This document shows, piece by piece, positions 36,137 through 48,250 of a DNA stretch of 64,000 nucleotides (position 1 is the first letter of the stretch; every line of letters begins with the position of its first letter). Below the pieces are notes generated by a model. The model saw nothing but the letters and a program-made list of their open reading frames with translations, did not search any database and was not told the origin of the DNA. Location of the stretch: positions 3,889,001-3,953,000 of the forward strand of contig NC_087106.1 in assembly GCF_963855985.1 (NCBI RefSeq), given 5' to 3'. Source of the stretch: Ostrinia nubilalis (Eukaryota > Arthropoda > Insecta > Lepidoptera > Crambidae). The translations under genes were made by a program, and so were the position numbers.

Positions 36137-36309
36137 GGGACTATTCCCACCTCTCGTTCCCACCGCTGCGACTCTGTGTAGCCAGGATCTACAGCTTGAC
36201 CGCCAATAAAAACCCAACCAGTGAAGTTCAAGTTTGTTCCGGGGGAAAGTTAAACTGTCATTGGACCCGCAACGGATTAATCAGAAGGAGTTCATAGGAG
36301 GAGTTCGAA
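36137..36309 (+). repeat. Interspersed repeat E, copy 2
   Basis: TGTGTAGCCAGGATCTACAG, 'gaccgccaataaaaacccaa', 'ccgggggaaagttaaactgt' and 'aggagttcgaa' align with 15948-16103. The start holds TCCCACC twice. Confidence 0.8.
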
Positions 36310-36819
36310 GTTATGGTATTTTACAGGTTACAACATAAATACTCAATACGTCACCTGAAATATTGGAGCATATGATGCAATTTCCCTTTACAACGCCTTT
36401 TCACTCTCATCACTGTTTCACAAGTTACTATTAGCGCACTGATTTGTCACTCAAATTCACTCAATCCCGCGGTGTGCGCACGCGCAGTGATTGCGGGCAC
36501 CTACGACACTACACTCGTGAACGCTGTAATAGGAAGTGTACATTGAGCTCGTTGGTGTAATTGACGATGATAACATTGGTTTAATAGATCTCTGAACTTA
36601 TAAATTTATTGTAGTGGTGTATTGGAATGTGGGAGACAAAATTCTTGATCATAAATTGTTCACTCAATTTCATAATTTACTCGTAGATTTCCGTTACATT
36701 AATGCTATTAATTTGTTGAACTGACTTGCGCGTTAGGGAATTCCCACGAAGATATCACGTTTTTTGCAGGATCCAGTTTAGTAGATTACGTGTTAATATT
36801 AACGTTCGACAACATCGTG

Positions 36820-36943
36820 AAGGTAGCAGGAAGGCGCTGGACGCAGGCCGCTACCAACCAGGCAACATGGAAAACATTGGGGGAGGCCTATGTTCAGCAG
36901 TGGACGACTTATCAATGGCTGGCTGAGATGATGATGATGATTG
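36820..36943 (+). pseudogene. Non-LTR retrotransposon 3' end with RT C-terminal remnant
   Basis: The frame reads GRRWTQAATNQATWKTLGEA followed by YVQQWTTYQWLAE, the characteristic C-terminus of a lepidopteran LINE reverse transcriptase frame, then a (GAT)n tail. It is strongly 5'-truncated. Related tails lie at 15608, 59211, 61255 and 61808. Confidence 0.7.
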
Positions 36944-38324
36944 ACGTTCACACGAACATCCCGTTTGCAGTATCCCGCAAAAAACCGATCCGTTCTAATT
37001 TGTATTTCGTGGGAACGAGCCTTAACACTACCAAACTACTTGAGAACTGATAGTGCAGTTTCCCCACATCTCTCGACGTCTTTACCCCAACGACTGACAA
37101 CAACAAAGGAATCCCCGATTATTCCGTGCTCCCGTTTATTCCAGCCCCTTCCCAGTCCAGACAAGGCCACTAAGCTTTTGAAATGAACCAGAATAACCGG
37201 ATCCTTTTTAACTGAATGAAGGGCGAAGATGGAAGGATAAGTTGAAGTAGAAACAGACTGATGCGTTAACTGCATTTGCATTTAATACATAAAATTAAGT
37301 ATGTTAAAAAGTATTATCTACTTATGCTTTACTATAAATGCTTTGTAAGTTTCTACTTTCAGTTAATAAAGTATGTTATGAAAGGACGCACAGGAGTGTT
37401 TTAGTTCAAGCAGTTTTATTGTTTAAAAACAATTTAATTATGATTAACAGGACGATGTTTACAATTTGTAGAGCTATTTATAACTTAAGCCTATTAATAT
37501 ACACCACAGAATATGTATAAACAATTCCCAAGTGATGGATAGGTACCTATGTATGATGTATTTAACTTTGAACAGGTAGCGGACTAAGTAAACATTCAGA
37601 CCAAATACGCAGAGCTCGTAGATAAAAGGTCACGCGACTTACATTTTTGCATGTCCTAGTCAATACGTCGACGACATACTAATTGTGAATCACGCTTCTA
37701 TACTGCGGAGTTACTCTGAAAAACGTTTCGAATGTTGCCATCACTCTCACGCGAAGCATGTGCGACGGTGACAGATAGATCTAAACTACGTAAACAGCGT
37801 TTCGGAGTAGACCTCCAGGATCGCGAATTCGTCCCACGACTGTGACCGCGGGCGCTAACAAGCAAACAGATGCGTCTCTATTCGATTGAAGCAATTGCCG
37901 TAATCTTATTACGGTGTACATATAATTTGAGTGAGTGAATCACGTTATATCTTGATGGTATTTTCGATGCTGATCATTTAGATACGATTGAGATATATCG
38001 GATTGATAGATTGAAGTATCTAGACCCAAACCAAGCACAGGTTATCGTAGAGGATTAAAAGATAGTAGATAACGTAAAACTAACTTACACAACACTATAA
38101 ATGCTAACACTAACCTAATGATTAACTGGTAAGGACCTTTACATGTGCCTACACCCTTCATAAGTGTGCAATAACACTAGTTAGAGAATCATCATCATTT
38201 AATCAGTCACCTCTAAATCGAGGTTTAATTAAAATGCGTATCAAAAGCGCATCGAGTTAAGAATGCGATGATGAAACCACAATAACAAATTAAAATTCTA
38301 CAGAAGCCGGTTTTGGCTGATGTA

Positions 38325-38412
38325 CAGTCATCAGTATCCTTTACGTTTTTGTTGCAAAGTAGCACTTATTTACAACTGTATAAGATACTGTGTTTATATT
38401 GATGTGCTGTAT
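38325..38412. mobile_element. MITE family CAGCACATCA, copy next to a CAGTCAGCGTC MITE
   Basis: GTACAGTCATCAGTATCC … GTTTTTGTTGCAAAGTAGCA … 'tttatattgatgtgctg'. It ends 3 bp before the CAGTCAGCGTC element, in the opposite order to the 14.2-14.5 kb pair. Confidence 0.7.
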
Positions 38413-38415
38413 GTA

Positions 38416-38738
38416 CAGTCAGCGTCAGCAGGTGCGGTTTTGTTGCCCAGTCGTTCCAGTCGATGAAGCACCTGATGTCGTGCCCTGAGTGCCCGAGCAA
38501 CTGCACTCAGGAGGATTTGATGAGTGCTGCTAACAACGCTACTCTTGTGGCGGAGTTTTGGGCTGACACTGTGTAGGTTTGTTGTCGACACGAAAAGAAA
38601 AGAAGAAGTCAGCGTCAAATAGTTCCGGACACGCTAAGTAGCCAAAAAGTTCGCAACATGTCTTTGTTCCATTAGGAATAAGGTTGTGCTGTCAACTTTT
38701 GGCCACTTTGGATGGCACGAACTATTTGGCGCTGACTT
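38416..38738. mobile_element. MITE family CAGTCAGCGTC, copy 4, with duplicated left end and insert
   Basis: The left terminus CAGTCAGCGTC is followed by about 170 bp of unrelated sequence ending (AAAAG)n, then AGTCAGCGTCAAATAGTT restarts the element and runs to 'ttggcgctgactttac'. Either an insertion duplicated the end or two copies recombined. TA flanks at 38414-38415 and 38739-38740. Confidence 0.8.
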
Positions 38739-39829
38739 TACTTAGGAAAAACCCGTCCGATTAACTGAATGTTTGAATTATTCCGAATGCGCCAAGGACA
38801 CGCACTAATTGTATGTATTGAATTATAATGATATTGTTTTATTGTTTATAATGTAATTTTGAAATTGAAGTAAAGCATTTTGGTGTCATGTTATTTATTT
38901 ATTTTATTTTATATATTTTTTACATTATTTAGCCATTAGTCCATTACATCTTTGATTTAAATAGTGTCTTAAATCCTCTTGAGGTTTGTCTAGACACTAT
39001 TGTTCTCTTTACAAATAATATTATTGCATCAAGCCTATCTCACGATTAAAGTTCTAAGGTTTTCTAGCAGATCCAGCTCCAAATTTTGAATAGTTAAGAA
39101 TATGAAAATTCTGGTATTCCGAATCGCTATGTTCATTATGGTGTCTGTCGTATAGAATGACCTGTTAATAATAGAAACATTTACTTGGTTAGCATGAAAA
39201 CTCCGCGAAATATCACCATTTGAACTTGAATTTATAGGCCTGACTGATCTAAATATTGAAATTCAACAATCTCATGCTAAATCTATTATGATCAAGAATT
39301 CTGGGCGTAGTTTCATAGTGCTAGCTTGACTCTACATTTGAGTCAAGTTAAAGAATGTTATCACCCACACCTTTTCCAATCGCGCCTTAAAAACCAACGT
39401 AACATCTCAATTATACACAAACTGTAACATCCACACTGTTTGTAACTTAATACACTGATAGTTAACCCGCAATATGTAACATACTATCCACAATCACTTT
39501 TATTTTCTGTAACACACAAAGTAACACGATCCGCTGGTATCCAGACACTGACTGATATCTCAGTCTAGAACAGAATTTTTTACCAAATATCTGGCTGAAT
39601 GCCAATGGAATTTTCAACTCTACGCCTTTCGGTTTTGAGGTGAATTTTCAGGTGATCGTGGGAAAAAATTTGTCAGAGGCTTGCAAACGGTGACCTTGTA
39701 ATGTATATGGTTGATTCATACAAGTTAACGTATCGGTCACAAATTGTATAGAAGAGCCAGCACACTTTGAATGAAAGACTTCATTAGGAGTTCATTACTT
39801 CTTGGAATACACGATATGAGATAAGGAAA

Positions 39830-40030
39830 CTTCAAATATAGACGATCAGTATATCTTTACCCTTTTTACAATAAATGATACATTTCAATTCTCAAACATA
39901 AGTGCTTTCAGTAATAAATATGTTTCCGTTACCGACCATAACCTTCAAATATAGACGTTATTCAGTATACAATCTTTACCCTTCTCGCAATAAATGCTCA
40001 GTTTCAAACATATTTTCAGTAAAAACTGCA
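39830..40030. repeat. Local direct duplication, about 120-bp unit
   Basis: 'cttcaaatatagacg' followed by 'cagtata', 'ctttaccctt', 'caataaatg' and 'tttcagtaa' occurs twice (from about 39830 and about 39948) with small indels. No TE signature. Confidence 0.7.
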
Positions 40031-40289
40031 TTTAACGTCACTGAAATTGACGAAAACCACAGAGCGTGGATTTAAGCAACCACACATTTACCACTAGTTG
40101 GATAGGGTACTGGTTAGAATAAGTTTTTAATGGGCTAGGGAAAGAAGAACTGAGGGCAGTTACATGAAATGGCTTACTTTACCCACCTGTGTCCCGATGT
40201 TCGCACGGACCAGCATTGTGTTACTTAATTGTAAATTAACAATACGAATGGGCGCGCGCAAGGCACCTTATCTGTAAGACATACAGACA

Positions 40290-40372
40290 ACGGCACATTA
40301 AGCTTCACATCTGTGTTTTGTGTAGTTGTAATAGGTACGATTTTAGGAGAAAATGTAAACTCTGGTATGCTT
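40290..40372. repeat. Decayed CAGCACATCA MITE
   Basis: GGCACATTAAGCTTCACATC … 'gtagttgtaataggtacgattt' matches the reverse half of the family; the right end is degraded. A lone CAGTCAGCGTC-type end (CACTATTTGACGCTGACCG) lies at 40928-40947. Confidence 0.55.
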
Positions 40373-41573
40373 TAGGTAGACTGTACGCTATCTATGTAGA
40401 AATAGACTGTGTAACGAAGGCTCAAGAAATAGATTAATGTGAAAAGGATGCTAAGTTTGTTACATGTTTTTCAGGGTGACTCTGATAGAAGACAAATGCT
40501 GATTGAAAAACATAGAGCAGTATCAGATACAGCACACCAAGTAACCAAGAGTGACTTTGCAATAAAAATGTAGTCCATGTGCTCTTGTATTTGTCAATGT
40601 ACCGAAATATAATATGATGCTGTATACTGAAACAACATTACGCTATAAAACACATCTAAAAGAAAATTTAAATGAAAGTGAGATGCTTCAACTAGAAGTC
40701 CATTAAAGTATTATTTGAACAGCTGCTTATTATATTCATAGCGCTAGACAGAAACAATGCAAACATAACCAAAGAAAACGCAGTTGGTTCAGTACACAAT
40801 AAACGTTGGACAAAAATGGATAAGTACAAGTAGTCATATCTTTAACATTAATTGAAGTAGGAGATACCTCTACAATTAGTACATACAATTGCCGATGACA
40901 ATCGGAAAATATTTGGGATTTACTTTTCACTATTTGACGCTGACCGTAAAGCCAACTGAGCAGCGGATTCAATTCCCACTAAATACGAATGGTATGTGCA
41001 TGTTATACAATGTTTACTTTTGTATGACATATTTGTGTATTTAAGTACTTACGATGATTTGTTGTTTTTACCTTAATACAACGTAGAGGACGTTGTAAAT
41101 ACTGGCATTAAACCCCTAAACCCCTATTCACATTTTTAATTAAAATTGTGCGTCACATTCCTACATAATTATGTCACGCTATGAAATTCGGAAGGAGAAG
41201 TCCGCTTCGCAAAATTCCCACTCGTTCAAAAACTTAGAAGTATAGAACTTACTGGTATACACGTATATTACGAAGTAAACATGTGTTGAGAACATAAAAA
41301 CTAATTCCCACGGGCAGGTCTACGCATTAAAATCTGAGCTGTCGTGTATACCTTTTACTCTGTCACACTTTTGTGGAAAACCCACGAGTAACAGAGAAAG
41401 ATCATGACAATTTGTTACAGGTTTGTCATTTCTAATGATGCTCTAGTTGTTTTCATTGTGTAGTGCTAGAGTTACATAATTTGTATCAGGAAAATTGATT
41501 CATGGTTAAAAACAAATATAGGATTGGGTTTACACTGAAAATTAGTTTTTCATGAAAGTTATTTTATTATATT

Positions 41574-41947
41574 ACTAGCTTTTGCCGGCGGCTTCACCCG
41601 CGTGAAATTTAGTGTCACAGATCGGCATAAATATAGCCTACTAGCTGACCCGGCGAACTTCGTACCGCCTTAGCGTAGAGATTTTCTTTATATTTTTTTC
41701 CGTAAAAACCTTGTACAGAGTATAAGAAAACTACAAAAAAAAAATCAGCCAAATCGGTCAAGCCGTTGTCATGTTATGTCGTGACAACGGAAAACGGGTT
41801 TCATTTTTATATATATAGATATGTTAATCTGGGTTACAAACAATAATGCTGTAAAGCTTCAACAAAATCCGTTCAGTAGTTTTTGCGTGAAAGAGTAACA
41901 AACATCCAGACATCCAAACTTTCGCATTTGTAATATTATAGTAGGAT
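41574..41947 (+). repeat. Interspersed repeat B, split by repeat A
   Basis: The left 66 bp (ACTAGCTTTTGCCGGCGG…TAGCCT) and right 127 bp ('gttaatctgggttacaaaca' … 'tataatattatagtaggat') are contiguous in the copy at 10809-11010. Here repeat A (41640-41820) sits between them. Confidence 0.9.
41640..41820 (+). mobile_element. Interspersed repeat A, copy 2, nested in repeat B
   Basis: ACTAGCTGACCCGGCGAACT … ATATATATAGAT, nearly identical to 1311-1490. The clean interruption of repeat B defines its ends to within 1-2 bases and shows that it moves as a unit. Confidence 0.9.
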
Positions 41948-42178
41948 AAGGTTTTTCACGACAATTTACATAGCGGAATGTCCGATAAAGAATTGAAATC
42001 GAAAATCTACGCGAACGAAGTCGCCGTCTGTAGCTAGTATTTATTTAATAACAATTTTAATTGATACTTAGAAACATAACAAGTAAATTTAATACTACAT
42101 TACATTTTAGGTAATAACTTTATCAGTTAAGTAAGTAACGCGAGATTGCACCGAAGTTATGACTGCTTAGTACAGACT

Positions 42179-42258
42179 GCACATCAAGCTTGACACTGAG
42201 ATCTTGTGTGGTTGTAATAGGAGTGATTTTAGATCGACAATGTATAATCTGATGTGCT
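42179..42258. mobile_element. MITE family CAGCACATCA, reverse copy
   Basis: GCACATCAAGCTTGACACTG … 'gtataatctgatgtgct'. Orientation opposite to 14375-14461. Confidence 0.8.
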
Positions 42259-42943
42259 ACGATACGAGTTACATACAGGAATGTTGATATTAAGCAATAA
42301 ATATCGAATCACCAGCTATTTCGTGCACCAAATCAGCTGTTATGATTATGACAATAAAAATTTACAGCTCTCGTTGCAACTACGTGCATGTTCGTTAATA
42401 GTTTTATATATTAACGTTAATTGACGGCATCCCGTATCTTGTTACTTGTAAAACTACCAGCATGTCAAACTAATTGGTTATATTTTGCTGGTATAATATT
42501 AATGGTGCGTTAAATGCTGTGTACTTTTGTTACAGTCCACTGATTGGTTGTTATAACATATTTAGACTATTTAAGAGTTAAAATATGTTTGAAGCTAGTT
42601 TTAACGTAATTATCTTAATTATTACACATGTTATAACATGTCATTTTAGCGGACATGAAATTATCTTCTAACGTGTGCGTGTGTGTAAATAAGCAACTGA
42701 AGTCACCACAAACATTAGGGCCATGCTTAATACCTTTTTAGATGTCTGACAAGGCTCGATCGGACCGACTAGAGACGGTTTAACGTGCCCTCCGAAGCAC
42801 AGAACAATACTATTTCTTTTTTGGACAATTAGATTGATTGAAGCCTGTAATTTCCTATGTAAACTAGGAACAAATAGACCAAATTAATGATTTCACAACA
42901 AATTGTCTTATCAAGTAAGAGTACAATGTATGTAGTGGGTAGA

Positions 42944-43045
42944 GCATTTTATTTATTTAATAGGACAACCAACATGACATGCACTAAAATAACCTTTACA
43001 ACGTATTTGAACTTAATCTAAGTGCTGCCTTAATTACATTAATTA
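42944..43045 (-). repeat. Interspersed repeat D, copy 2
   Basis: ATTTTATTTATTTAATAGGA then CAACCAACATGACA and 'aagtgctgccttaattacat' align with 9067-9200. Confidence 0.6.
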
Positions 43046-43362
43046 ATTCATATGAGACAACACGCAAAAAAGTACGCAAACATCTATGCAAGTCCAAAGA
43101 CACTCAAAGTCGTTTTGGTCGTGGGACAGGTACAGCAGACGAGCAAAAAACCGGCGATTTGTGACATAATCACTGACATTGCATCACGAATGCAAGCGAT
43201 CAGGCCAGGCCGATGATTGCATTGTTAAAAACTGCGAATCATTTGTTCGTTAATATTTTATAACATTGAATGTTATTATAATTCTATCTATATGTATAAA
43301 TAACTATTTTTAGTGCTTTTAATAACTTTCTTTCGTCGATGATGATAATGATGATGTTTTTT

Positions 43363-43504
43363 TAAATAAACAACTTAAAAATATTGAACTGCCTAAGGCG
43401 GGAATCGAACCCACGAGCAAGAAGAGCAGTCGCCCGGCAAGCGAAAGGTTGTGGGTTCGATTCCCACCGTAGGCAATTCGATTTTTTCAAGTTGTTTATA
43501 TTTA
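43363..43504. repeat. Inverted pair of tRNA-like B-box segments
   Basis: The left arm 'aaataaacaacttaaaaata' … 'ctgcctaaggcgggaatcga' is mirrored by GGTTCGATTCCCACCGTAGGC … 'caagttgttta' (43451-43504). Each arm has a pol III B box (GGGTTCGATTCCC), facing opposite ways. The 35-bp centre reads AAGAAGAGCAGTCGCCCGGC. It may be two SINE ends joined head to head. No complete tRNA cloverleaf can be formed. Confidence 0.75.
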
Positions 43505-46318
43505 AAAATTTGTTTGAGAAGCGACTCTAATCGCTAAGAAATTTTAATAATCATGATGATGATGATGCAACTCCTGATCTTCAACCTAGAGTTGATCTCC
43601 TCCAGACAACTCTTGGAAAGTATCGATTGATAGGAGTCAGAAAAAAATATAATACACTACGCACATTTAATACGTAGTTGACAGCTTGAGGTTTCGGCTG
43701 TGTTGTTACAGCCGTGGTTACAATCACACTGACTCTGCCTATGTTTCGTAAAATGTATTTCCAACAACTAAGTTTCCACCATTTTCCACTTCACTCGTCC
43801 CAATGTGGAGCTGCACATTCCAAAATAACAGTTTGGTAACATCGAATCATTCATTGAATAATTGACAGCTCTAACCCTTGTTAGCCGAGCGCGGAACGGG
43901 TTGAGTATCTGTGGAATGCATCGGGCGGCGTAATGACTAACACGATTTATGCATTCCTATAGGTCCAGGGCAGGATTATCCATTAGGCACTTTAGGCAGT
44001 CGGCGATTGTCTAGGGCCCTGCATCAGAATTTTATATAGAATAGAAATTTATTTCGATCGCGAACATATTTTTAAGGAGTTAGAAAAGGGCGCCGAGAAG
44101 TAGGTTCCATGATAGCTGCTTACAACCCTGGAGGCAAGTGGGACGCTAAAGCTAAAGGTGTCGGCCATGGTGAAATCGTACCGATATAACTATAACTAGC
44201 TAAATACGAAATAATATTTAATTTCTTTTGAAACTGAGTTAGCTATACATTTAAGTAGATTGTTCTATTAAGAATGATTCACTCGGGAACAAAATCCTGA
44301 ACATCTGAAAGTCAAGAAGGACTTACTCCCTACTCTAGACGCTAAAAAGATAATTCTAACGTAAAATACCAGGTAGATATCAGATATCGTAGTCGTTCTG
44401 TGAAATAGGCTTTCGAAATCCCGGAATGTGTTAGTTCCATTTTAAAATACAAACCATTGCATCGTTTCTAAGCTCTACAATAATAACCAGCTCTTCACAC
44501 GCTCCAAATAAACTATCCGGACGGCAATAATATCCGGACAATAGCCTGTACATTCCCCGGTTATTTCCAACTATGCTCCGTAATGGCCGGGCCACAAAGC
44601 CAACATTAAAACTGGGCGCTGAACTGTGAACATATCCAGGGATGGAAGAATCGGGAGAAAGCTGGACACGTTTGGTTTAATTTTAGGGTTTTTGGAACCA
44701 ACTTAATTTTGATTCTACAAGATCAAATAAGCATGTCAGATAAGTTTTAGGCGCATGGGAGACATTTTAATGTTCGTACAAAGCGAATACAAGTTTCTAG
44801 GATTTCAGAATGGTTTTGGATTGTGACCATCTCCGAAGAAGGTATAATTAAAACCAAAAAATTTGGGATTATTAAAACTATAAAAGGAGAAAGCAATCAT
44901 TTTATTATTAGTAGAGTTTTAAAGAAAGTGACTGCAAAAAGACTATTAGGAATCCATTATTTTAAATGTTTTTGACCAAAACAAGCTAAAGCTCAATATA
45001 AAATCTGGTAACCCTACCCCAGAATAGACGTGGGATATCCAGCATTGCAGACGAAGAAATGTTTACGAAGCAAACAAGGATATAGGAAGCGTTAAAATAA
45101 ACATGGCGAATACAACAAAACGTGGGGTTAGATGTTTGCACACGCGACTACAAATCCATTTAAACTAATGTTATTCGCGTGCGGTGCTAAGATAGGATAG
45201 GTTATGAATATTTTAATTAATTAATCATACATTGTCGCTATTAATGAATCTGCAGTAGGTAGTTAAAACATTAAATTTTCGCGGTTCATTGATTAACACA
45301 TGACAAAAGGGGTAAAAGTACACCAGCATATCTGGTGGTTGCAACATTTTTGGGAAATTTCAGTTATGATATGGAGACGACGTAAGGTGCATTGGATCTC
45401 TGATGCTTTCGTTATTTATGATGCTCTCACTGTGGTGTAAAAATATGAAACTTATAAGTACTCGTAGCCTAGCTAGAACATCAATTTGTCAGTCAGCGTG
45501 CAATATTTTTATCAAAACCAGCTCAACGTGCCCTATGAAGCACGAAATAAAAAAACTTCATCATTACTGCGGTCACTTATGCGTTAAAGCAAAACCATCA
45601 GTTTCCTAATATCACTAATTACCACACAATTCGATTACGACATTTCAGGATACGTCCATTTGGTTCGCCGCTTCCTAAAATTTCGAATGGGGTAACAACG
45701 GGGAAATACCATTTGCGTGTTGAAGATTTGAGGATACTCTTCCGTTTCAAATCATTCATTTCGTTTGTTGGACAAAATTGTTGAATTAGAAATCTATTTT
45801 GCATGAATTCGGTAGTAATTTCCTCTTCCTGTACGATTCGTGCGAATTCGCACGGCAATTTGTTTTTGAAAATTTGGTAAGCCCCAAATTGTTTTTGAAA
45901 ACTACGACTGCGCATAAATGTATAAAAAAGGATTAAAGCGGATACTTTCAAGAACTAAAATCTTCATAGATTCTTTTGACGCACTCGATATCGAATATGT
46001 TTGATGTAAACTCACACTACGCCCCCAGTATGTTGATGAATTTCGCATTCTAATTTATTCTATCGTTACTTTAGGCATTTAAATCATGAAGAACATAAAT
46101 TTTAATACTATTATTATTATGCATCATCTTCACATAGTTATGGCAGCTCCAGTTCTTCGCACCATTTACCCCATCACTCTCATTAGTAGTTTACATAATT
46201 TACTATTCGCGTTTTTATGTCTCTGCGCATCTTACGCAATACATAATGAGTGGAGTGCGCACTCGACTGGGCTGTTGATCTATTTGCACATAATATGTAG
46301 AGAAAGAACTACAGCCGA

Positions 46319-46405
46319 AAGCACATCAGAATATACATATTTATAGCAAAATAACGTTTATTCCAACTGTATAAAGACGTTACAGTGTGAAACTTGATAT
46401 GCAGT
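46319..46405. mobile_element. MITE family CAGCACATCA, copy
   Basis: AAGCACATCAGAATATACAT … 'ttccaactgtataaagacg' … 'aaacttgatatgcagt'. Moderately diverged. Confidence 0.65.
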
Positions 46406-47374
46406 TGTGCAGTCGCGTCGCGCGTCGGCAAAACAAAGAAAATCGATTGTTTATTACGAATCGAGTGCATCGATATTCGATATACTTACTCGAGGGTGAT
46501 GAGGTAATGCTTCTGTAAATGAGAAAGTAACTTTGTTTATTTTGTTACGTCTGAACTGTTGAAACGACTTTGATAAGTTTTAAGTATTAAGATTGGTCCT
46601 TGGAGAATAACATTAATCAATTGTTGCAAATAAAAACTAGAAGGTTAAAATAGGGATGGGAGACTGTATGAAGGGTTCTTCATCATATTCTATCCTAGAT
46701 TATTTTTTAAGCCTGGGCGCAGACCACCGACTTTTAGTTGGCCGATAGTTGGGTGGGCTGTTAATCAGTATGGAGATGTATGAAAGTGCGCGCGCACATT
46801 GCAGTTCGATTTCTCAAGTTATTTATAATTTACAAGTAATCGGGTTGTCGGAAAAAGTATAATAAATAAAACTACCTTCATACATTTTCGTTAAAATGTT
46901 GTGATAGATGGTTTTTTTTTACAACTAGGTACGATGCTATAATTTAATGTGACTACTAAAACAAAAGCCTACAGCTAATGAAGGAGATCATCAGCCAAAA
47001 CGCATTAGCGAATTAAACCGCTGCCACTCCTACTACCGTCATATTACTGACCATTAGCAGTTTGGCACGACCGGCTCAAACGGTGTCGTTAAGATTTTAT
47101 GTAGTCCATAAAACAATCGGGTTCAATGACCTGTGGTCTACATTGAGATGAACCATCTTTTGCGGTTAAGAACCAATACCAGGGTTGTCACTTTAGGTTG
47201 ATTTAATAAATTGGGTCAAGTTATTAGAACTGTTCTTAGTTAATATAGAGTTGCTAATTTCAGCACCCCAAGCATAACTTAGATGACAGCAAATAAAGTT
47301 GTACGTTTTCGCATCCTCTCTTGTTGGAAACATTTCGTATCAAACCTATTAGCCTGATATGTATCTGTAGACTT

Positions 47375-47445
47375 TGCCATTGCAGGTAGAGTCGAATCTA
47401 CGACCTCAAACATTTAGAGCGAATGCTCTTACGCAACTCACTTAT
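47375..47445 (-). repeat. tRNA-like sequence (decayed tRNA or SINE head)
   Basis: On the minus strand 'gagttgcgtaagagcattcg' (A box-like) is followed by GAGGTCGTAGATTCGACTC (B box-like). Acceptor-stem pairing is not evident, so this is probably a pseudogene or SINE head. Confidence 0.35.
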
Positions 47446-47787
47446 ACATTGGTTATTCTATGTTTAATAAAATAAAAATTGCCAGCCCTATAACAAACCG
47501 CAGATAAAGGTCAGAGACGTGGATTTCGCGTCTCCCAGCTGTGTTCATTGTTTTATTTAAAATCGCCAGTAGGTACATCAGACTATGTACAGTTTTTCTG
47601 AAAAATATCACCTTTTGCGAGTCCAGTAGAAGTCTTCATCAGCGGGAAATCATCAGTTGACAAATAACTAGTAACGATTGGTAAAGGTCCAGTGGAGCTA
47701 TCGTGACGGTCATGCACGTGAGCATCACACGATTTCCAATGTCAAGTAATCGAATAAATGGTCGAGACAGTTCCGCCACATCCGGTA

Positions 47788-47921
47788 CAGTCGGCGTCAA
47801 ATAGTCCGTCAAACACAAAATATCCGAAAAGTTCGCATCACGTCTTTGTTACAATTTACAATGTTGTTGGGTTGACAACTTTTTGGCTAATCTAGGTGTA
47901 ATGAACTATTTGACGATGACT
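47788..47921. mobile_element. MITE family CAGTCAGCGTC, copy 5, right end cut by a SINE
   Basis: CAGTCGGCGTCAAATAGTCC … 'gaactatttgacgatgact'. The last few bases before the expected TA are replaced by the T-run of the SINE at 47922. Confidence 0.85.
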
Positions 47922-48250
47922 TTTTTTTTATCCACAACGAGGAAGCTCTTGGCCTGTATCTCACCTGATGGTAAGTGACGATCAGCCGAAGGTGGAAGCG
48001 AGCTTCACCCGGAATCCTCAACCACGGAGGAACTGGCTATCTTACCTCTAACTGCCGGAACACAACAATGCTGTTAACATTGTTGTTATGGCGACAGACT
48101 TAGGTAAGATGGTGGTAGCTAGCCAGGCGGACTTAGAACAAGCCCTACCACCAACCAAACCGAACAGAAAAATCTGCCCCCACTGGAAATCAAACCCGGG
48201 ACCTCTGCGTCTGAAGCAGGTGGTCTTACCACTAGACCACAGAGGCGGTT
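47922..48250 (-). mobile_element. Full-length tRNA-derived SINE
   Basis: Read on the minus strand it opens CCGCCTCTGTGGTCTAGTGG (A box TGGTCTAGTGG), has a B box GGTCCCGGGTTTGATTTCC, a tRNA-unrelated body and an A9 tail after 'gttgtggat'. Flanks GATGACT and GGTGACT form an imperfect target duplication. A 3' fragment lies at 11400-11480. This is an internally promoted pol III retroposon. Confidence 0.9.

Noticed and set aside
43393..43480. A genuine tRNA gene
   Set aside because: Two B boxes but no A box or acceptor-stem pairing in either direction; a SINE-like inverted pair fits better.
45619..45951. 110-codon minus-strand frame (FEILGSGEPNGRIL…)
   Set aside because: Looks moderately protein-like but has no family match I know, no splice sites of quality and no neighbours; not listed as a gene.
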